35,206 nucleotides of DNA from an uncultured Lachnospiraceae bacterium (GCA_949502235.1 CATBDC010000041.1:1-35206); one strand, 5' to 3'. Counted from the first letter of the stretch, positions 16,755-25,509 are shown. Notes: generated from the sequence alone by a model not told the origin. Made by a program: numbers and translations.

Positions 16755-19073
16755 CTATTTTTTCCACAAAATCCTGATAGAATTCAATACACACAGCATT
16801 GCCACGCCTGTATCCGCAAAAACTGCCAGCCACATGTTGGCATACCCGGCAAAGCCTAAAATCATAACAAGAAGCTTCACCGCAAGGGCAAATACTACAT
16901 TTTGCATCGCGATCTTCCCTGTAGCCCTTGCAATTGCAACGCTGTCTGGTATCGCCTGCATGGACGGATTCATAAATACTACATCGGCTGCCTCAATCGC
17001 CGCATCGGCCCCGCTTCCCATAGCTGCCCCTACATCAGCCCCGGCAAGAACCGGTGCATCATTGATTCCATCGCCGACAAACATAACCGCGCCGTGCCTG
17101 CTTCTGATATCCTGAAGCCTTTCTAGCTTCTCCTGGGGCAGAAGCTTTGCATGCACCTCGCCGATACCGGTTTCCTTTCCAACTGCCAGAGCATTTTTTT
17201 CGGCATCTCCGGTCAGCATGGCCGTTGCAAGGCCCTGGAGTCTCATCTGTTCTACAGCCTTTTTGGCATCCTCTTTAATAATATCCGCGATGACCAGCCA
17301 CCCCTCAAGAATACCGTCTACCGAAACCAATACCTCTGTCCCGTAATCTTCGTTTTTATATGCACTTATGTCAACACCGTTCATCTCAAGCAGGCTTTTA
17401 CTCCCGCAGAGCACTGCCCCTTCCGGAAATTTTGCCTTGATTCCCTTCCCAGGTATCTCCTCTGACTCCTCTGCTCTCACAAGGCTAAGCTTCCTCTTTT
17501 TCGCCTCTCTGACAATACTGCTGCCAATAGGATGTGTAGAAACAAGCTCACAGTCTGCTGCAATAGTAAGAATCTGTTTCTCTGTAAGCCCATGTACAGT
17601 TACAATCTTTCTGACAGCAAAATTCCCTTTCGTGACAGTACCGGTCTTATCCATAACAACAGCTTTTACATTCTTAAGCGCTTCAATGGAAATTCCCCCT
17701 TTAAACAAAATCCCCTTTCTGGAGCCTGCGCCGATTCCAGAGAAAAAGGCAAGAGGAACACTTAAAACAAGGGCGCATGGACAGCTGATTACAAGGAATG
17801 TAATAGCTGTATATATCCAGTGGTTCCAGTCTCCCGTTATCAGTGAAGGCACAACTGCTGTAAGTACCGCTGCCGCTACGACAACCGGCGTGTATATCCG
17901 TGCAAATTTTGTAATAAACCGGTCAATTTGGGGCTTGCTCGCCGCCGCATGCTCTACGGAATCCAAAATCCTTGTTACCATTGATTCACTTAAAGGCTTT
18001 TCTACCTCTGCCTTTAGTACACCCTGCTCATTTACACAGCCAGATATAAGCTTTTCTCCCGGATATACCTTTACCGGAACCGGCTCACCGGTCACAGGGG
18101 AGGTATCGATGCGGCTCTCTCCCTCCAGCACCTTACTGTCAAGGGGAATCCTGTCTCCCGGCCGGATAAGTATCACATCCCCGGCCGCTGCCTCACCTGC
18201 CGGAATCTCTTTCACTTCGCTGTCCCTAAGAACATTTACAACCTCCGGGCGCATATCTACGGCCTCCATAATCTGGGACCGGCTTCTCTCCACCGCCACG
18301 TCCTCAAAAAATTCACCGATTCGGTAAAACAACATAACGCCCACTGCCTCTGCAAAATCCCCGATGAGAAATGCGGCAATAGTAGCTGTACTCATAAGGA
18401 AATTCTCATCAAACACACGCCCATTCTTTAAATTCTTAAGAGCCTTCCATACAATTTCAAGCCCTAAAATCAGATATGCCGCTACAAATAATGCCGTGCT
18501 TATCAGGGGTAAAGAAGCTGTTTCCTTTGTAATAATTCCGGCTGTGAACAGTACGGCTCCCCCGCCGATTGCCAGAATATTTTCCCTGTTGGATGTAAAA
18601 AAGCTTTTCTTTTCTTTCGGCAGCCTCCGCTCCTCTTCCGGCCTTACAACCACCTCGGACTCAATAGATGAACAGATTTTCTGAAGGACCGGGAGCAGAC
18701 TTTCCTGATGCTCTGACGCGACAACCAGCTTTTTTGTAGCAAATGTAACCACTGCCGCCTCTACCTGGGGCAGACTGTTAATCTTCTGCTCCATCTTTGC
18801 CGCACAGTTAGCACATCCCAGATTCTCCAGAATATATGTCTGCTTAGCTGCACCGGCAGGTATCTCATGCACCTCCCGCTTAATATCCCCGTGGCTGTGC
18901 CCATGATCATGCCCATGGTGATGGTCGTGGCCGCACCCACACTCCTCTCCATGATCGTGATGATGGTGGTCATGGCCGCAGCCGCACTCCTCTTCATGGC
19001 CGTGGTGGTGATGTTCATGATTATGTTCATGGCCGTACGCCTTATCTTGTTTATGTTCTTCTCTATCTTTCAC
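16755..19073 (-). CDS. P1B-type heavy-metal ATPase (CadA/ZntA-like) with His-rich N-terminus and HMA domain
   Basis: This 772-residue exporter has a striking His/Cys-rich N-terminus (15-62, blocks such as GHEEECGCGHDHHHHDH). An HMA metal-binding domain with GCANC (86-90) follows, then the P-type core: CPC in a membrane helix (431-433), DKTGTVT (Asp475), STHP and GDGINDAP. Together these predict efflux of Zn, Cd or Pb. The start is a GTG at 19073 with AGGAGG eight bases upstream. The promoter TTGACT-17-TATATT and an ArsR-type palindrome lie directly upstream. It precedes the arsR gene in the same direction. Confidence 0.93.
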   Translation of the reverse strand: MKDREEHKQDKAYGHEHNHEHHHHGHEEECGCGHDHHHHDHGEECGCGHDHHHGHDHGHSHGDIKREVHEIPAGAAKQTYILENLGCANCAAKMEQKINSLPQVEAAVVTFATKKLVVASEHQESLLPVLQKICSSIESEVVVRPEEERRLPKEKKSFFTSNRENILAIGGGAVLFTAGIITKETASLPLISTALFVAAYLILGLEIVWKALKNLKNGRVFDENFLMSTATIAAFLIGDFAEAVGVMLFYRIGEFFEDVAVERSRSQIMEAVDMRPEVVNVLRDSEVKEIPAGEAAAGDVILIRPGDRIPLDSKVLEGESRIDTSPVTGEPVPVKVYPGEKLISGCVNEQGVLKAEVEKPLSESMVTRILDSVEHAAASKPQIDRFITKFARIYTPVVVAAAVLTAVVPSLITGDWNHWIYTAITFLVISCPCALVLSVPLAFFSGIGAGSRKGILFKGGISIEALKNVKAVVMDKTGTVTKGNFAVRKIVTVHGLTEKQILTIAADCELVSTHPIGSSIVREAKKRKLSLVRAEESEEIPGKGIKAKFPEGAVLCGSKSLLEMNGVDISAYKNEDYGTEVLVSVDGILEGWLVIADIIKEDAKKAVEQMRLQGLATAMLTGDAEKNALAVGKETGIGEVHAKLLPQEKLERLQDIRSRHGAVMFVGDGINDAPVLAGADVGAAMGSGADAAIEAADVVFMNPSMQAIPDSVAIARATGKIAMQNVVFALAVKLLVMILGFAGYANMWLAVFADTGVAMLCVLNSIRILWKK

Positions 19074-19098
19074 TGACTCTTCCTCCTTATGTCTCTTT

Positions 19099-19120
19099 CA
19101 TATGAATAGTTGCTCATATG
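19099..19120 (-). promoter_or_regulatory. ArsR/CadC-type operator
   Basis: The sequence CATATGA, eight bases, TCATATG is a perfect inverted repeat of seven-base arms. It lies just after the predicted transcription start (about 19124) of the His-rich ATPase gene and resembles known CadC/SmtB boxes. It is the likely binding site of the ArsR protein encoded at 16267-16626. Confidence 0.7.
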
Positions 19121-19130
19121 TTCATTACAT

Positions 19131-19159
19131 AATATAATATTTTTTCAGGAAAAAGTCAA
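19131..19159 (-). promoter_or_regulatory. Promoter of the His-rich metal ATPase gene
   Basis: TTGACT (19154-19159) and TATATT (19131-19136) are 17 bases apart on the minus strand. The operator at 19099-19120 lies immediately downstream, so a bound repressor would block initiation or clearance. Confidence 0.75.
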
Positions 19160-19192
19160 TAGGATTCTCAAAAATAAAAGTAAAAATAGGGG

Positions 19193-19220
19193 TTGATTTT
19201 TTTCCGTACAGGAGTATAAT
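19193..19220 (+). promoter_or_regulatory. tRNA-Gly promoter
   Basis: TTGATT (19193-19198) and a perfect TATAAT (19215-19220) are 16 bases apart, giving a start about six bases before the tRNA at 19233. It is divergent from the ATPase promoter. Confidence 0.7.
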
Positions 19221-19232
19221 TAACATTGTCAG

Positions 19233-19303
19233 GCAGATATGGTTCATCGGTAGAACACTGGCTTCCCAAGCCGGAGAGGCGGGTTCGACTCCCGTTATCT
19301 GCT
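19233..19303 (+). tRNA. tRNA-Gly (anticodon CCC)
   Basis: A 71-base cloverleaf is visible. The acceptor stem GCAGATA pairs with TATCTGC, followed by a discriminator T. The D arm is GTTCATCGGTAGAAC. The anticodon stem CTGGC/GCCGG encloses loop TTCCCAA with anticodon CCC, and the T arm is CGGG-TTCGACT-CCCG. No CCA is encoded. It stands alone with its own promoter and terminator. Confidence 0.95.
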
Positions 19304-19309
19304 TAAAAG

Positions 19310-19332
19310 CCACTTGTATAAGTGGTTTTTTT
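19310..19332 (+). terminator. Intrinsic terminator after tRNA-Gly
   Basis: CCACTT (19310-19315) and AAGTGG (19320-19325) form a six-pair stem with loop GTAT, followed by seven T (19326-19332). Confidence 0.85.
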
Positions 19333-19339
19333 ATAAATA

Positions 19340-19390
19340 TTTCCACCTCGAATGACCGTCCCTCGAATAATACAACCGTACAGGTGGAAA
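19340..19390. repeat. Unexplained inverted repeat between tRNA-Gly and the PilZ gene terminator
   Basis: TTTCCACCT (19340-19348) and AGGTGGAAA (19382-19390) are perfect 9-base inverted arms around a 33-base loop. No coding frame or known element is recognised here. The remainder of 19391-19430 holds nothing I can identify. Confidence 0.5.
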
Positions 19391-19430
19391 ATAGTTACTA
19401 TTAAGGACGATATTTAAAGCTTTGCTACGC

Positions 19431-19460
19431 AAAAACCGCCCCTGCTGCCAGCAGAGACGG
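19431..19460 (-). terminator. Intrinsic terminator of the PilZ gene
   Basis: On the minus strand CCGTCTCTGC and GCAGGGGCGG (19436-19460) pair over ten positions (two G-T pairs) around a five-base loop, followed by five T (19431-19435). It lies about 75 bases downstream of the PilZ stop codon. Confidence 0.8.
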
Positions 19461-19534
19461 CTCTACAAACTTCATTTTCAGTTATAGATCTGCTAAAATT
19501 TCTAACAGCATATCTCTTTTTCCTTCAACAGGCC

Positions 19535-19885
19535 TTATACTTCGCCCTCTTTGATTCGCTCTACCAGATCATAAATTTCAATCTTCTTTGCATTTATTTC
19601 CGGCATTCCGATAAAAATAGTGCCGCAGACATACTGTTCATCCTCCGTCTGCTCAATTCTGACAACCTTCAAAAATACATGAATCACCTCATCTGTCCAG
19701 ATCTTTAGCTGCGCCTCATATACCGCTCCGATAGATAAAGGAGAGCTGCAGATAAATCCTACACCTGATTTTGACACATCCAGCACTTCGATCTTCACTT
19801 CTTCTTTGTCGTTCTCATCATTCATGTTTTTAATAAATAACTGAGCTGTCAGGCTCATGCGTCTGCCGTCTCTTTTTTCAACCAT
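19535..19885 (-). CDS. PilZ-domain protein (probable c-di-GMP receptor)
   Basis: This 116-residue protein consists almost only of a PilZ domain. The two c-di-GMP motifs are visible: a short Arg-rich RxxxR-type segment near the N-terminus (KRDGRR, residues 4-9) and D-x-S-x-x-G (DVSKSGVGF). PilZ proteins change partner activity when they bind cyclic di-GMP, often in motility or envelope processes. The partner is not evident here. An AGAGG lies 11 bases before the ATG. It is followed by its own terminator and preceded by ung, 70 bases away. Confidence 0.85.
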   Translation of the reverse strand: MVEKRDGRRMSLTAQLFIKNMNDENDKEEVKIEVLDVSKSGVGFICSSPLSIGAVYEAQLKIWTDEVIHVFLKVVRIEQTEDEQYVCGTIFIGMPEINAKKIEIYDLVERIKEGEV

Positions 19886-19955
19886 TCTTTACTCATCCTC
19901 TCATAGCTGTTTTTCTTTATTTTAGCGCATTTATCAATTTTTGTAAAGTAACCTA

Positions 19956-20624
19956 TTATTCAATCTGCCAGTCTATAGGCTCCTCTCCGTGAGCTTTAAG
20001 AAATGCGTTTGTCTGGCTGAAGGGCCTGCTCCCGAAAAATCCCCGGTATGCTGAAAGAGGGCTTGGATGCGGCGCTTTTAAGATCAGGTGCTTCGGATTG
20101 TGGAGCATATGAGCCTTGCGCTGTGCAGGGCTTCCCCAGAGGATAAATACAATAGGCCTGTCCTCTTTATCGAGCACCGAGATTGCCGCGTCCGTAAATT
20201 CCTCCCATCCGATTTCCCTGTGGGAATTTGCCTGGTGGGCGCGCACCGTCAGCACTGTATTTAGCATCAGCACCCCCTGTTTAGCCCATTTTGTAAGGCA
20301 TCCGTGGTCAGGAACCGTACATCCCAAATCATCATGAAGCTCCTGGTAAATATTCACAAGCGAAGGAGGAATCTCCACGCCCTTCTTAACCGAAAAACAC
20401 AGGCCATGGGCCTGTCCGTGGTTATGATAAGGATCCTGCCCTAAAATTACAGCCTTCACACTATGTAACGGCGTCAGATGAAATGCGTTAAAAATATCAT
20501 CTGCCGGCGGAAATATAAGCCTTGTCTTATATTCCTGATTTACTGTTGCAAATAATTTCTTATAATATGGTTTTTTAAATTCGTCCTTTAAGGCCTCCAG
20601 CCAGTCATTATTAATCGCCGCCAT
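19956..20624 (-). CDS. ung: Uracil-DNA glycosylase (family 1)
   Basis: This 222-residue protein has the two catalytic motifs of family 1 uracil-DNA glycosylase: GQDPYH (62-67, general base Asp64) and HPSPLSAY near residue 185. The conserved LLLNTVLTV-type segment (VLMLNTVLTVRAHQANSH) lies between them. It removes uracil from DNA to start base excision repair. The length is normal. The ATG has GGGAG upstream, 18 bases after the hisF stop, so it may be cotranscribed with hisHF. Confidence 0.97.
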   Translation of the reverse strand: MAAINNDWLEALKDEFKKPYYKKLFATVNQEYKTRLIFPPADDIFNAFHLTPLHSVKAVILGQDPYHNHGQAHGLCFSVKKGVEIPPSLVNIYQELHDDLGCTVPDHGCLTKWAKQGVLMLNTVLTVRAHQANSHREIGWEEFTDAAISVLDKEDRPIVFILWGSPAQRKAHMLHNPKHLILKAPHPSPLSAYRGFFGSRPFSQTNAFLKAHGEEPIDWQIE

Positions 20625-20642
20625 GACACACTCTCCCTCATT

Positions 20643-21404
20643 TTATATTCTTACGGGCACGCCGCATCCTTTCAGGTATTCCTTTACCTCACAGATTTCC
20701 AGCTCCTTGTAATGGAATAAGGATGCCGCCAGAGCCGCGTCTGCCTTCCCCTCTGTAAGCGCTTCCTTAAAATGGGAAAGAGTTCCCGCGCCGCCTGACG
20801 CAATCACCGGGATCCGTACAGCGTCCGCCACTGCCCGGGTAAGCTTTAAGTCATAGCCTGCTTTCGTCCCGTCACAGTCCATGCTTGTAAGAAGAATCTC
20901 CCCGGCTCCCAGCCTTTCTACCTTTTCTGCCCACTCTAAAGCGTCAATTCCTACATCTATCCGGCCGCCATTTTTATAAATATTCCATCCGCTTCCATCC
21001 GGCCGCCGTTTCGCGTCAATAGCCACAACAACACACTGGCTTCCGAATTTGTCGGCCGCCTCCGAAATAAGCCCCGGCGTGTTAATTGCCGATGAATTAA
21101 TGGAAATCTTATCCGCCCCTTCTCTTAAAAGAGCTTTAAAATCCTCCACTGTGCGGATCCCTCCTCCCACGGTAAAGGGAATAAACACTGTCTGGGCAAC
21201 CTTTCTGACCATATCTACTACCGTCTGCCTTGCATCCGAGGAGGCTGTAATGTCAAGAAAAACAAGCTCGTCTGCACCGGCCTTATCATATGCCTTCCCG
21301 ATCTCCACCGGATCCCCGGCATCCTTAAGATCCACAAAATTTACGCCCTTTACTACCCGTCCGTTTTTCACATCCAGGCAGGGAATAATTCTCTTTGTAT
21401 GCAT
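20643..21404 (-). CDS. hisF: Imidazole glycerol phosphate synthase cyclase subunit HisF
   Basis: This 253-residue TIM barrel begins [20 protein letters not shown], with the first catalytic Asp in CLDV and the second in [14 protein letters not shown]. It contains the phosphate loops VGGGIRT and ASGGAG. HisF uses ammonia from HisH and PRFAR to make imidazole glycerol phosphate and AICAR in histidine synthesis. GGAGG lies six bases before the ATG, and the gene starts 13 bases after hisH. No other histidine genes are in the window. Confidence 0.97.
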   Translation of the reverse strand: MHTKRIIPCLDVKNGRVVKGVNFVDLKDAGDPVEIGKAYDKAGADELVFLDITASSDARQTVVDMVRKVAQTVFIPFTVGGGIRTVEDFKALLREGADKISINSSAINTPGLISEAADKFGSQCVVVAIDAKRRPDGSGWNIYKNGGRIDVGIDALEWAEKVERLGAGEILLTSMDCDGTKAGYDLKLTRAVADAVRIPVIASGGAGTLSHFKEALTEGKADAALAASLFHYKELEICEVKEYLKGCGVPVRI

Positions 21405-21417
21405 ACCTTACCTCCAC

Positions 21418-22023
21418 CTATATTTCCACAAAATTCTTAAGTATCTGAATCCCCGTATCGCTGCTCTTTTCCGGATGAAACTGACAGGCAAATACATTTC
21501 CTGACTCTATAGAGGCATGAATCCTTGTCCCGTAGTCTGTCACTGCTGTCACAATTTCCTCATCCTCTGCCTTAAGATAATATGAATGGACAAAGTATAC
21601 ATAGGGCTTACTGGAAATCCCCTTAAACAGGCGTCCCTCCCCCACAAACTCAAGAGAATTCCATCCCATGTGGGGAATCTTAAGCCCTTCTCCTTCAGGT
21701 ATCTTTAAAATCTTACCTTTTAACACCCCAAGGCCTTCCACCCCGGGTGACTCATCACTCTGCTCAAAAAGAAGCTGAAGCCCCAGACAGATGCCAAGAA
21801 AGGGAGTATTCCTTCTTACCACCTCGTAAATCACCTCATCAAGCCCATAGCTTCTAAGCTTTCCCATCGCATCCCCGAAAGCGCCGACTCCCGGAAGCAC
21901 GACCTTATCCGCACTAATAATCTTCCGGTAATCTCTTGTAACCAGCGCCTCCTGACCCAAAAGGGCAAATGCCTTCTCAACGCTCCTTATATTTCCCGCA
22001 TCATAATCAATGATCGCAATCAT
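21418..22023 (-). CDS. hisH: Imidazole glycerol phosphate synthase glutaminase subunit HisH
   Basis: This 201-residue class I glutamine amidotransferase has MIAIIDYDAGNIRSVEKAF at the N-terminus, the nucleophile elbow FLGICLGLQLLF and the C-terminal CQFHPEKSS with catalytic His and Glu. It supplies ammonia to HisF through the barrel. I choose ATG 22023 because AAAGGA lies nine bases upstream; a TTG 18 bases earlier is possible. It lies 20 bases after the histidine kinase gene and just before hisF. Confidence 0.96.
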   Translation of the reverse strand: MIAIIDYDAGNIRSVEKAFALLGQEALVTRDYRKIISADKVVLPGVGAFGDAMGKLRSYGLDEVIYEVVRRNTPFLGICLGLQLLFEQSDESPGVEGLGVLKGKILKIPEGEGLKIPHMGWNSLEFVGEGRLFKGISSKPYVYFVHSYYLKAEDEEIVTAVTDYGTRIHASIESGNVFACQFHPEKSSDTGIQILKNFVEI

Positions 22024-22043
22024 ATTCCTCATTCCTTTCAAAG

Positions 22044-23510
22044 CTATTCTACATCCAGCTCAAACCAAAAAGCAACCCCATTATCATAATTCTCCACTCC
22101 ATATTTCTGATGGAAGGATTCCATCACCGCTTTCACAATAGAAAGGCCGATCCCATTGCCGCCATATTCTCTTGTATGGGATTTATCTACCTTATAAAAT
22201 TTGTCCCAGATGTGAGGAAGCGCTTCAGGGGGAATTGGCGTACCTGTATTAAACACAGACACCTTCACCTTTCCGTCCTTTGTAAGAAGCTTCACTTCAA
22301 CAACCCTCTCCCCGTCCAGATGGTTAAAGGCATTGCTGATATAATTCCTTACAACCTGCTCGGTCTTAAATTCATCTGCCCATACATAAACCGGCTCTTC
22401 ATGGCAGAATATCACTCTGGCCTCCTTCTGCTGAACAAGAATTTCCATGCTCTGCAGGACGCCGTTTATCAGCTCCGTCAGATTAAATCTCTCAAATTCG
22501 ATTTCCTCATCCCCGAATTCCAGCTGATTTAATGCCATAAGATTTTTCACCATCTGATTCATTTTCGCCGCTTCATCCATAATGACATCACAGTAAAACT
22601 CCCTGCTTTCCGGGTCATCATTAACCCCTTCCCTAAGACCTTCTGCATACCCCTGGATAAGCGCAATGGGGGTCTTTAGCTCGTGGGATACATTTCCCAT
22701 AAATTCACTGCGCATCTGCACCAGCTTTTCCTTGCGTTCAATATCCTTCTGAAGGCTGTTGTTCGCACGCTTAAGCTCTGAAATAGTGCTTTCAAGCTTT
22801 TCCGACATTTTGTTAAAATTTGCACCCAGCTCACCGATTTCGTCAAAGCCTCCCCTTGTATATTTGGCATTAAAATCCAAATCCGCCATCCTCTCTGAAA
22901 GAACAGCAAGCTCTAAAACAGGATCTGTCAGCCTTTTGGAAAAATACCATACAAGAACCGCACAGACGGCCGCCATCATGCAGCCCACATAAACTAAAAA
23001 CCGATTGGAAATGTCCGCGCTTTCCCTGATACTCTCCAGGGGGCTCCTAAGAAGAAAGGGTTCCCCGCCTGCAAAGCTTCCCCACATCTCGATATATTCC
23101 TCTTTGTTCCACTTATCTCTTGACTGCACAATCTCATAACGGTCTGTACTTTCTAAGAGCCTGCTTTCCTTCTGGGCCTTATTCATAAGGTAGCCCTTAA
23201 GCTGGTTCCGAAGCGTCTCCATATCATACACATTCGTTACCACACGATTATTTGCATTATCAATGACAAGGAAAGAAATATTATTCTTTTCCGTAAGCTG
23301 CTGGAGCGCGCCTGCCGCCTCTTCATCCTCAACAGTATTATTTTCTATGACTTTGCTTAGCTCGCTGTAAACAAGGATAAACTCTGTCTTTTTGTTGCTG
23401 ATATAATATGGCTCTAAAAACCTGGCATTTATAATAAGAAGAACCAGAAGGAAACAGGCAATCAGCCCTACAAATACTGCTGTCATCTGCCGTTTAATCG
23501 AATGTTTCAT
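22044..23510 (-). CDS. Membrane sensor histidine kinase (HAMP-HisKA-HATPase)
   Basis: This 488-residue protein has two membrane helices (about 9-28 and 171-190) around an extracellular sensor domain of about 140 residues. A HAMP linker (191-243), the HisKA phosphoacceptor His276 (NVSHELKTPIALIQG) and a HATPase domain with RNYISNAFNHL and GGNGIGLSIVK follow. It should phosphorylate the OmpR-type regulator encoded three bases upstream. The signal is unknown. The layout resembles cell-envelope stress kinases, but no close family name can be given from sequence alone. Confidence 0.93.
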   Translation of the reverse strand: MKHSIKRQMTAVFVGLIACFLLVLLIINARFLEPYYISNKKTEFILVYSELSKVIENNTVEDEEAAGALQQLTEKNNISFLVIDNANNRVVTNVYDMETLRNQLKGYLMNKAQKESRLLESTDRYEIVQSRDKWNKEEYIEMWGSFAGGEPFLLRSPLESIRESADISNRFLVYVGCMMAAVCAVLVWYFSKRLTDPVLELAVLSERMADLDFNAKYTRGGFDEIGELGANFNKMSEKLESTISELKRANNSLQKDIERKEKLVQMRSEFMGNVSHELKTPIALIQGYAEGLREGVNDDPESREFYCDVIMDEAAKMNQMVKNLMALNQLEFGDEEIEFERFNLTELINGVLQSMEILVQQKEARVIFCHEEPVYVWADEFKTEQVVRNYISNAFNHLDGERVVEVKLLTKDGKVKVSVFNTGTPIPPEALPHIWDKFYKVDKSHTREYGGNGIGLSIVKAVMESFHQKYGVENYDNGVAFWFELDVE

Positions 23511-23513
23511 GCC

Positions 23514-24191
23514 TTATTCCACCTCAAACTTATATCCCATGCCCCAGATCGTTTTAATATAATTTCCTTTCCCACCCAGCTTGCTTCTAAGCTTTTTCAC
23601 ATGAGTGTCAATTGTCCTGGCATCTCCGAAATAGTCATAATTCCATACATTATTTAAAATCTTCTCTCTTGAAAGAGCAATCCCCTGATTTTCCACAAAA
23701 TAGGCAAGAAGCTCAAACTCCTTATAGCTTAATTCAATATCACGGCCGTCCACCTTTACCTGATGGGCTGTTTTATCAATGACGATTCCGCCTGCGTCCG
23801 CCGTCTGTGCCGCGTCAAAGGCATGCGTCCGCCGAAGAACCGCCTCTGCCCTTGCCACAAGTATCTTTGGGCTGAAGGGCTTGGAGATATATTCGTCCAC
23901 TCCCAGCTCAAAACCCTGGAGCTCGTCTCTTTCTTCCCCTCTTGCCGTCAGCATAATAATCGGCACCTTCGAGGTCTGGCGCACCTCCCTGCATACCTGC
24001 CACCCGTCCATCTTCGGCATCATGACATCCAGAATCAAAAGCGCGATATCCTTCTCCTTATAAAACCATTCCATGGCCTCTTCGCCGTCCCCGGCCTCTA
24101 AAACAATAAAGCCCTCCCGCTCCAGAAAATCCCGGACCAGTTTACGCATCCTGCTTTCATCATCAACGACTAATATCTTTACTCTGTCCAT
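23514..24191 (-). CDS. OmpR-family response regulator
   Basis: This 225-residue protein has a receiver domain with phosphoacceptor Asp55 (LLILDVMMPKMDGW), acidic pair Asp10-Asp11 and Lys in ISKPFSPK. A C-terminal winged helix (SYKEFELLAYFVENQGIALSREKILNNVWNYDYFGDARTIDTHVKKLRSKL) follows. The start at 24191 has AAAGGAG nine bases upstream; an in-frame GTG three bases earlier is possible. It is cotranscribed with the histidine kinase. Its leader carries hairpin copy B and the promoter has an extended -10 (TGG-TATGAT, 24262-24270). Confidence 0.94.
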   Translation of the reverse strand: MDRVKILVVDDESRMRKLVRDFLEREGFIVLEAGDGEEAMEWFYKEKDIALLILDVMMPKMDGWQVCREVRQTSKVPIIMLTARGEERDELQGFELGVDEYISKPFSPKILVARAEAVLRRTHAFDAAQTADAGGIVIDKTAHQVKVDGRDIELSYKEFELLAYFVENQGIALSREKILNNVWNYDYFGDARTIDTHVKKLRSKLGGKGNYIKTIWGMGYKFEVE

Positions 24192-24223
24192 CACCCGCAA
24201 CTCCTTTTACCTGAGCATTTTTA

Positions 24224-24251
24224 GTTACTGTTCACTCCCGTTCACAGTAAC
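24224..24251. repeat. Dispersed hairpin repeat, copy B (5' UTR of OmpR regulator)
   Basis: A 28-base palindrome: GTTACTGT and ACAGTAAC pair around TCACTCCCGTTC, and the flanking TA/TA extends the stem to ten pairs. Inside it the hexamer GTTCAC is also directly repeated four bases apart. It ends 32 bases before the regulator start codon and begins about ten bases after the -10 box, so it is at the 5' end of the transcript. Confidence 0.8.
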
Positions 24252-24261
24252 TATTTTCATC

Positions 24262-24270
24262 ATCATACCA
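24262..24270 (-). promoter_or_regulatory. Extended -10 promoter of the OmpR-type operon
   Basis: On the minus strand TGG precedes TATGAT (24262-24267), an extended -10 arrangement; no good -35 is seen. The same TGGTATGATGA string is the -10 region of the LytTR operon at 28238-28246, and both are followed by the same hairpin. Confidence 0.55.
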
Positions 24271-24303
24271 GATAAATATGTCTGTTCTGTGAAAACCATT
24301 TAC

Positions 24304-25509
24304 TTAATTTAAATCCAGGGTGCTGTCAAACATATATACCCCGTCTATGGAAGAATCCTTAAGCATAGCAAGAAGCTGCTCTTTTGAGGCGGAGACAACA
24401 ACCCCATATCCATTCACACCATTCTCTTCAACATATTTAAGGGCCTCCTCATATTTTAAAGGATCCGCGACATTCTCCCCGGGCACTGAAGAATCGAAAA
24501 TCTCCAGAAACTTTTTATTTTCCTCTGCCAGCATAAATCTTAACATGGATGTTACATGCTGCGTCAGAACATCCGGAGGATAGGAGCCTTCCCCCTCATA
24601 CTGGAACAAATCTAAATATGGATATTCCTCCTTAGAATATAAATCCGTACTGACATACCCTGCCGCCTTGGGTGTAAATCCCCAGTAACCGGCAAATCCG
24701 GCTGATTGAATCTCTATCGGAACATAGAGATACTGAGCTTCGTATTTATCCATGAACTTAGAAAGCTCCTCTATATCCTTAAGCTCCGAAAAAGAGAGAG
24801 CAGCCCGGACTCTGAATGTTTCTGGAAGCTTTTCAAGTCTTTTTTCTGCCTCCTGTGGAGCTATACTGCAGCCTAAGTCTCCCTTATAATAATGTGTAAA
24901 TGCATTGCCCGGAATATCTGATACATTCCACGAGGGATCCTGACGGTACAAATGGTTCCTTACCAAATCAAGGAGATGGTGGGTAACTTCCCCGTTTATG
25001 TGGGTATATACATCTATCGTATATCTGCCATAGCCCTCCTCCCTGATATTGGCTGCGGAAAATCCCTTTTCGCCGCAGAAAAGCTCCATGTAGACAGCCA
25101 GGGAGAGCTGGAAGGGCTGGTATACAACCGCACTGTCCGAAACCTCATCCAGAACCTCTTGCGTCTTTGCCGGATTATAATATATCATATCAAGAACCGG
25201 AGAGAGGCTGAAAACAAGCATAAGTACGAGTACCAGTACGGCTGCCCCTGTAATGGCGGCATATCTCCGAAGCTTCCTGTTTACGGCTCTTGAAACCGCC
25301 TTTCCAAGGCTTCCCTCCGGACGAGTCCTTTGTCTTTCTTCTGTTTGCGGCTTTCCGTAGGCTTCACCCTCTAAGATCCCCTCATCCAGCTTCTTATCCA
25401 TAAACGCAAGAAGTACCTCTAGTCTCTCCATATCCTCCTCAATGGCTTCCTTTTCCTCTCCTTTAAGCTCTCCGCTTAAATACTTCTTAAATCTTTCTTC
25501 ATATCCCAT
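24304..25509 (-). CDS. Membrane anti-sigma factor (sigma factor regulator family)
   Basis: This protein of about 401 residues is encoded directly after an ECF sigma gene and overlaps it by 11 bases. It has a cytoplasmic N-terminal region (YEERFKKYLSGELKGEEKEAIEEDMERLEVLL), one membrane helix (about 84-105) and a large external domain resembling the Sigma_reg_N and Sigma_reg_C families. It should hold the sigma factor inactive at the membrane until a signal arrives. I choose the ATG at 25509, inside the sigma gene end, because it begins the typical N-terminus; the frame extends to 25551. Confidence 0.85.
   Translation of the reverse strand: MGYEERFKKYLSGELKGEEKEAIEEDMERLEVLLAFMDKKLDEGILEGEAYGKPQTEERQRTRPEGSLGKAVSRAVNRKLRRYAAITGAAVLVLVLMLVFSLSPVLDMIYYNPAKTQEVLDEVSDSAVVYQPFQLSLAVYMELFCGEKGFSAANIREEGYGRYTIDVYTHINGEVTHHLLDLVRNHLYRQDPSWNVSDIPGNAFTHYYKGDLGCSIAPQEAEKRLEKLPETFRVRAALSFSELKDIEELSKFMDKYEAQYLYVPIEIQSAGFAGYWGFTPKAAGYVSTDLYSKEEYPYLDLFQYEGEGSYPPDVLTQHVTSMLRFMLAEENKKFLEIFDSSVPGENVADPLKYEEALKYVEENGVNGYGVVVSASKEQLLAMLKDSSIDGVYMFDSTLDLN

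Noticed and set aside
17368-18327. Long plus-strand frame of 319 codons
   Set aside because: It lies wholly inside the metal ATPase gene with its catalytic motifs on the minus strand and has no recognisable domain of its own.
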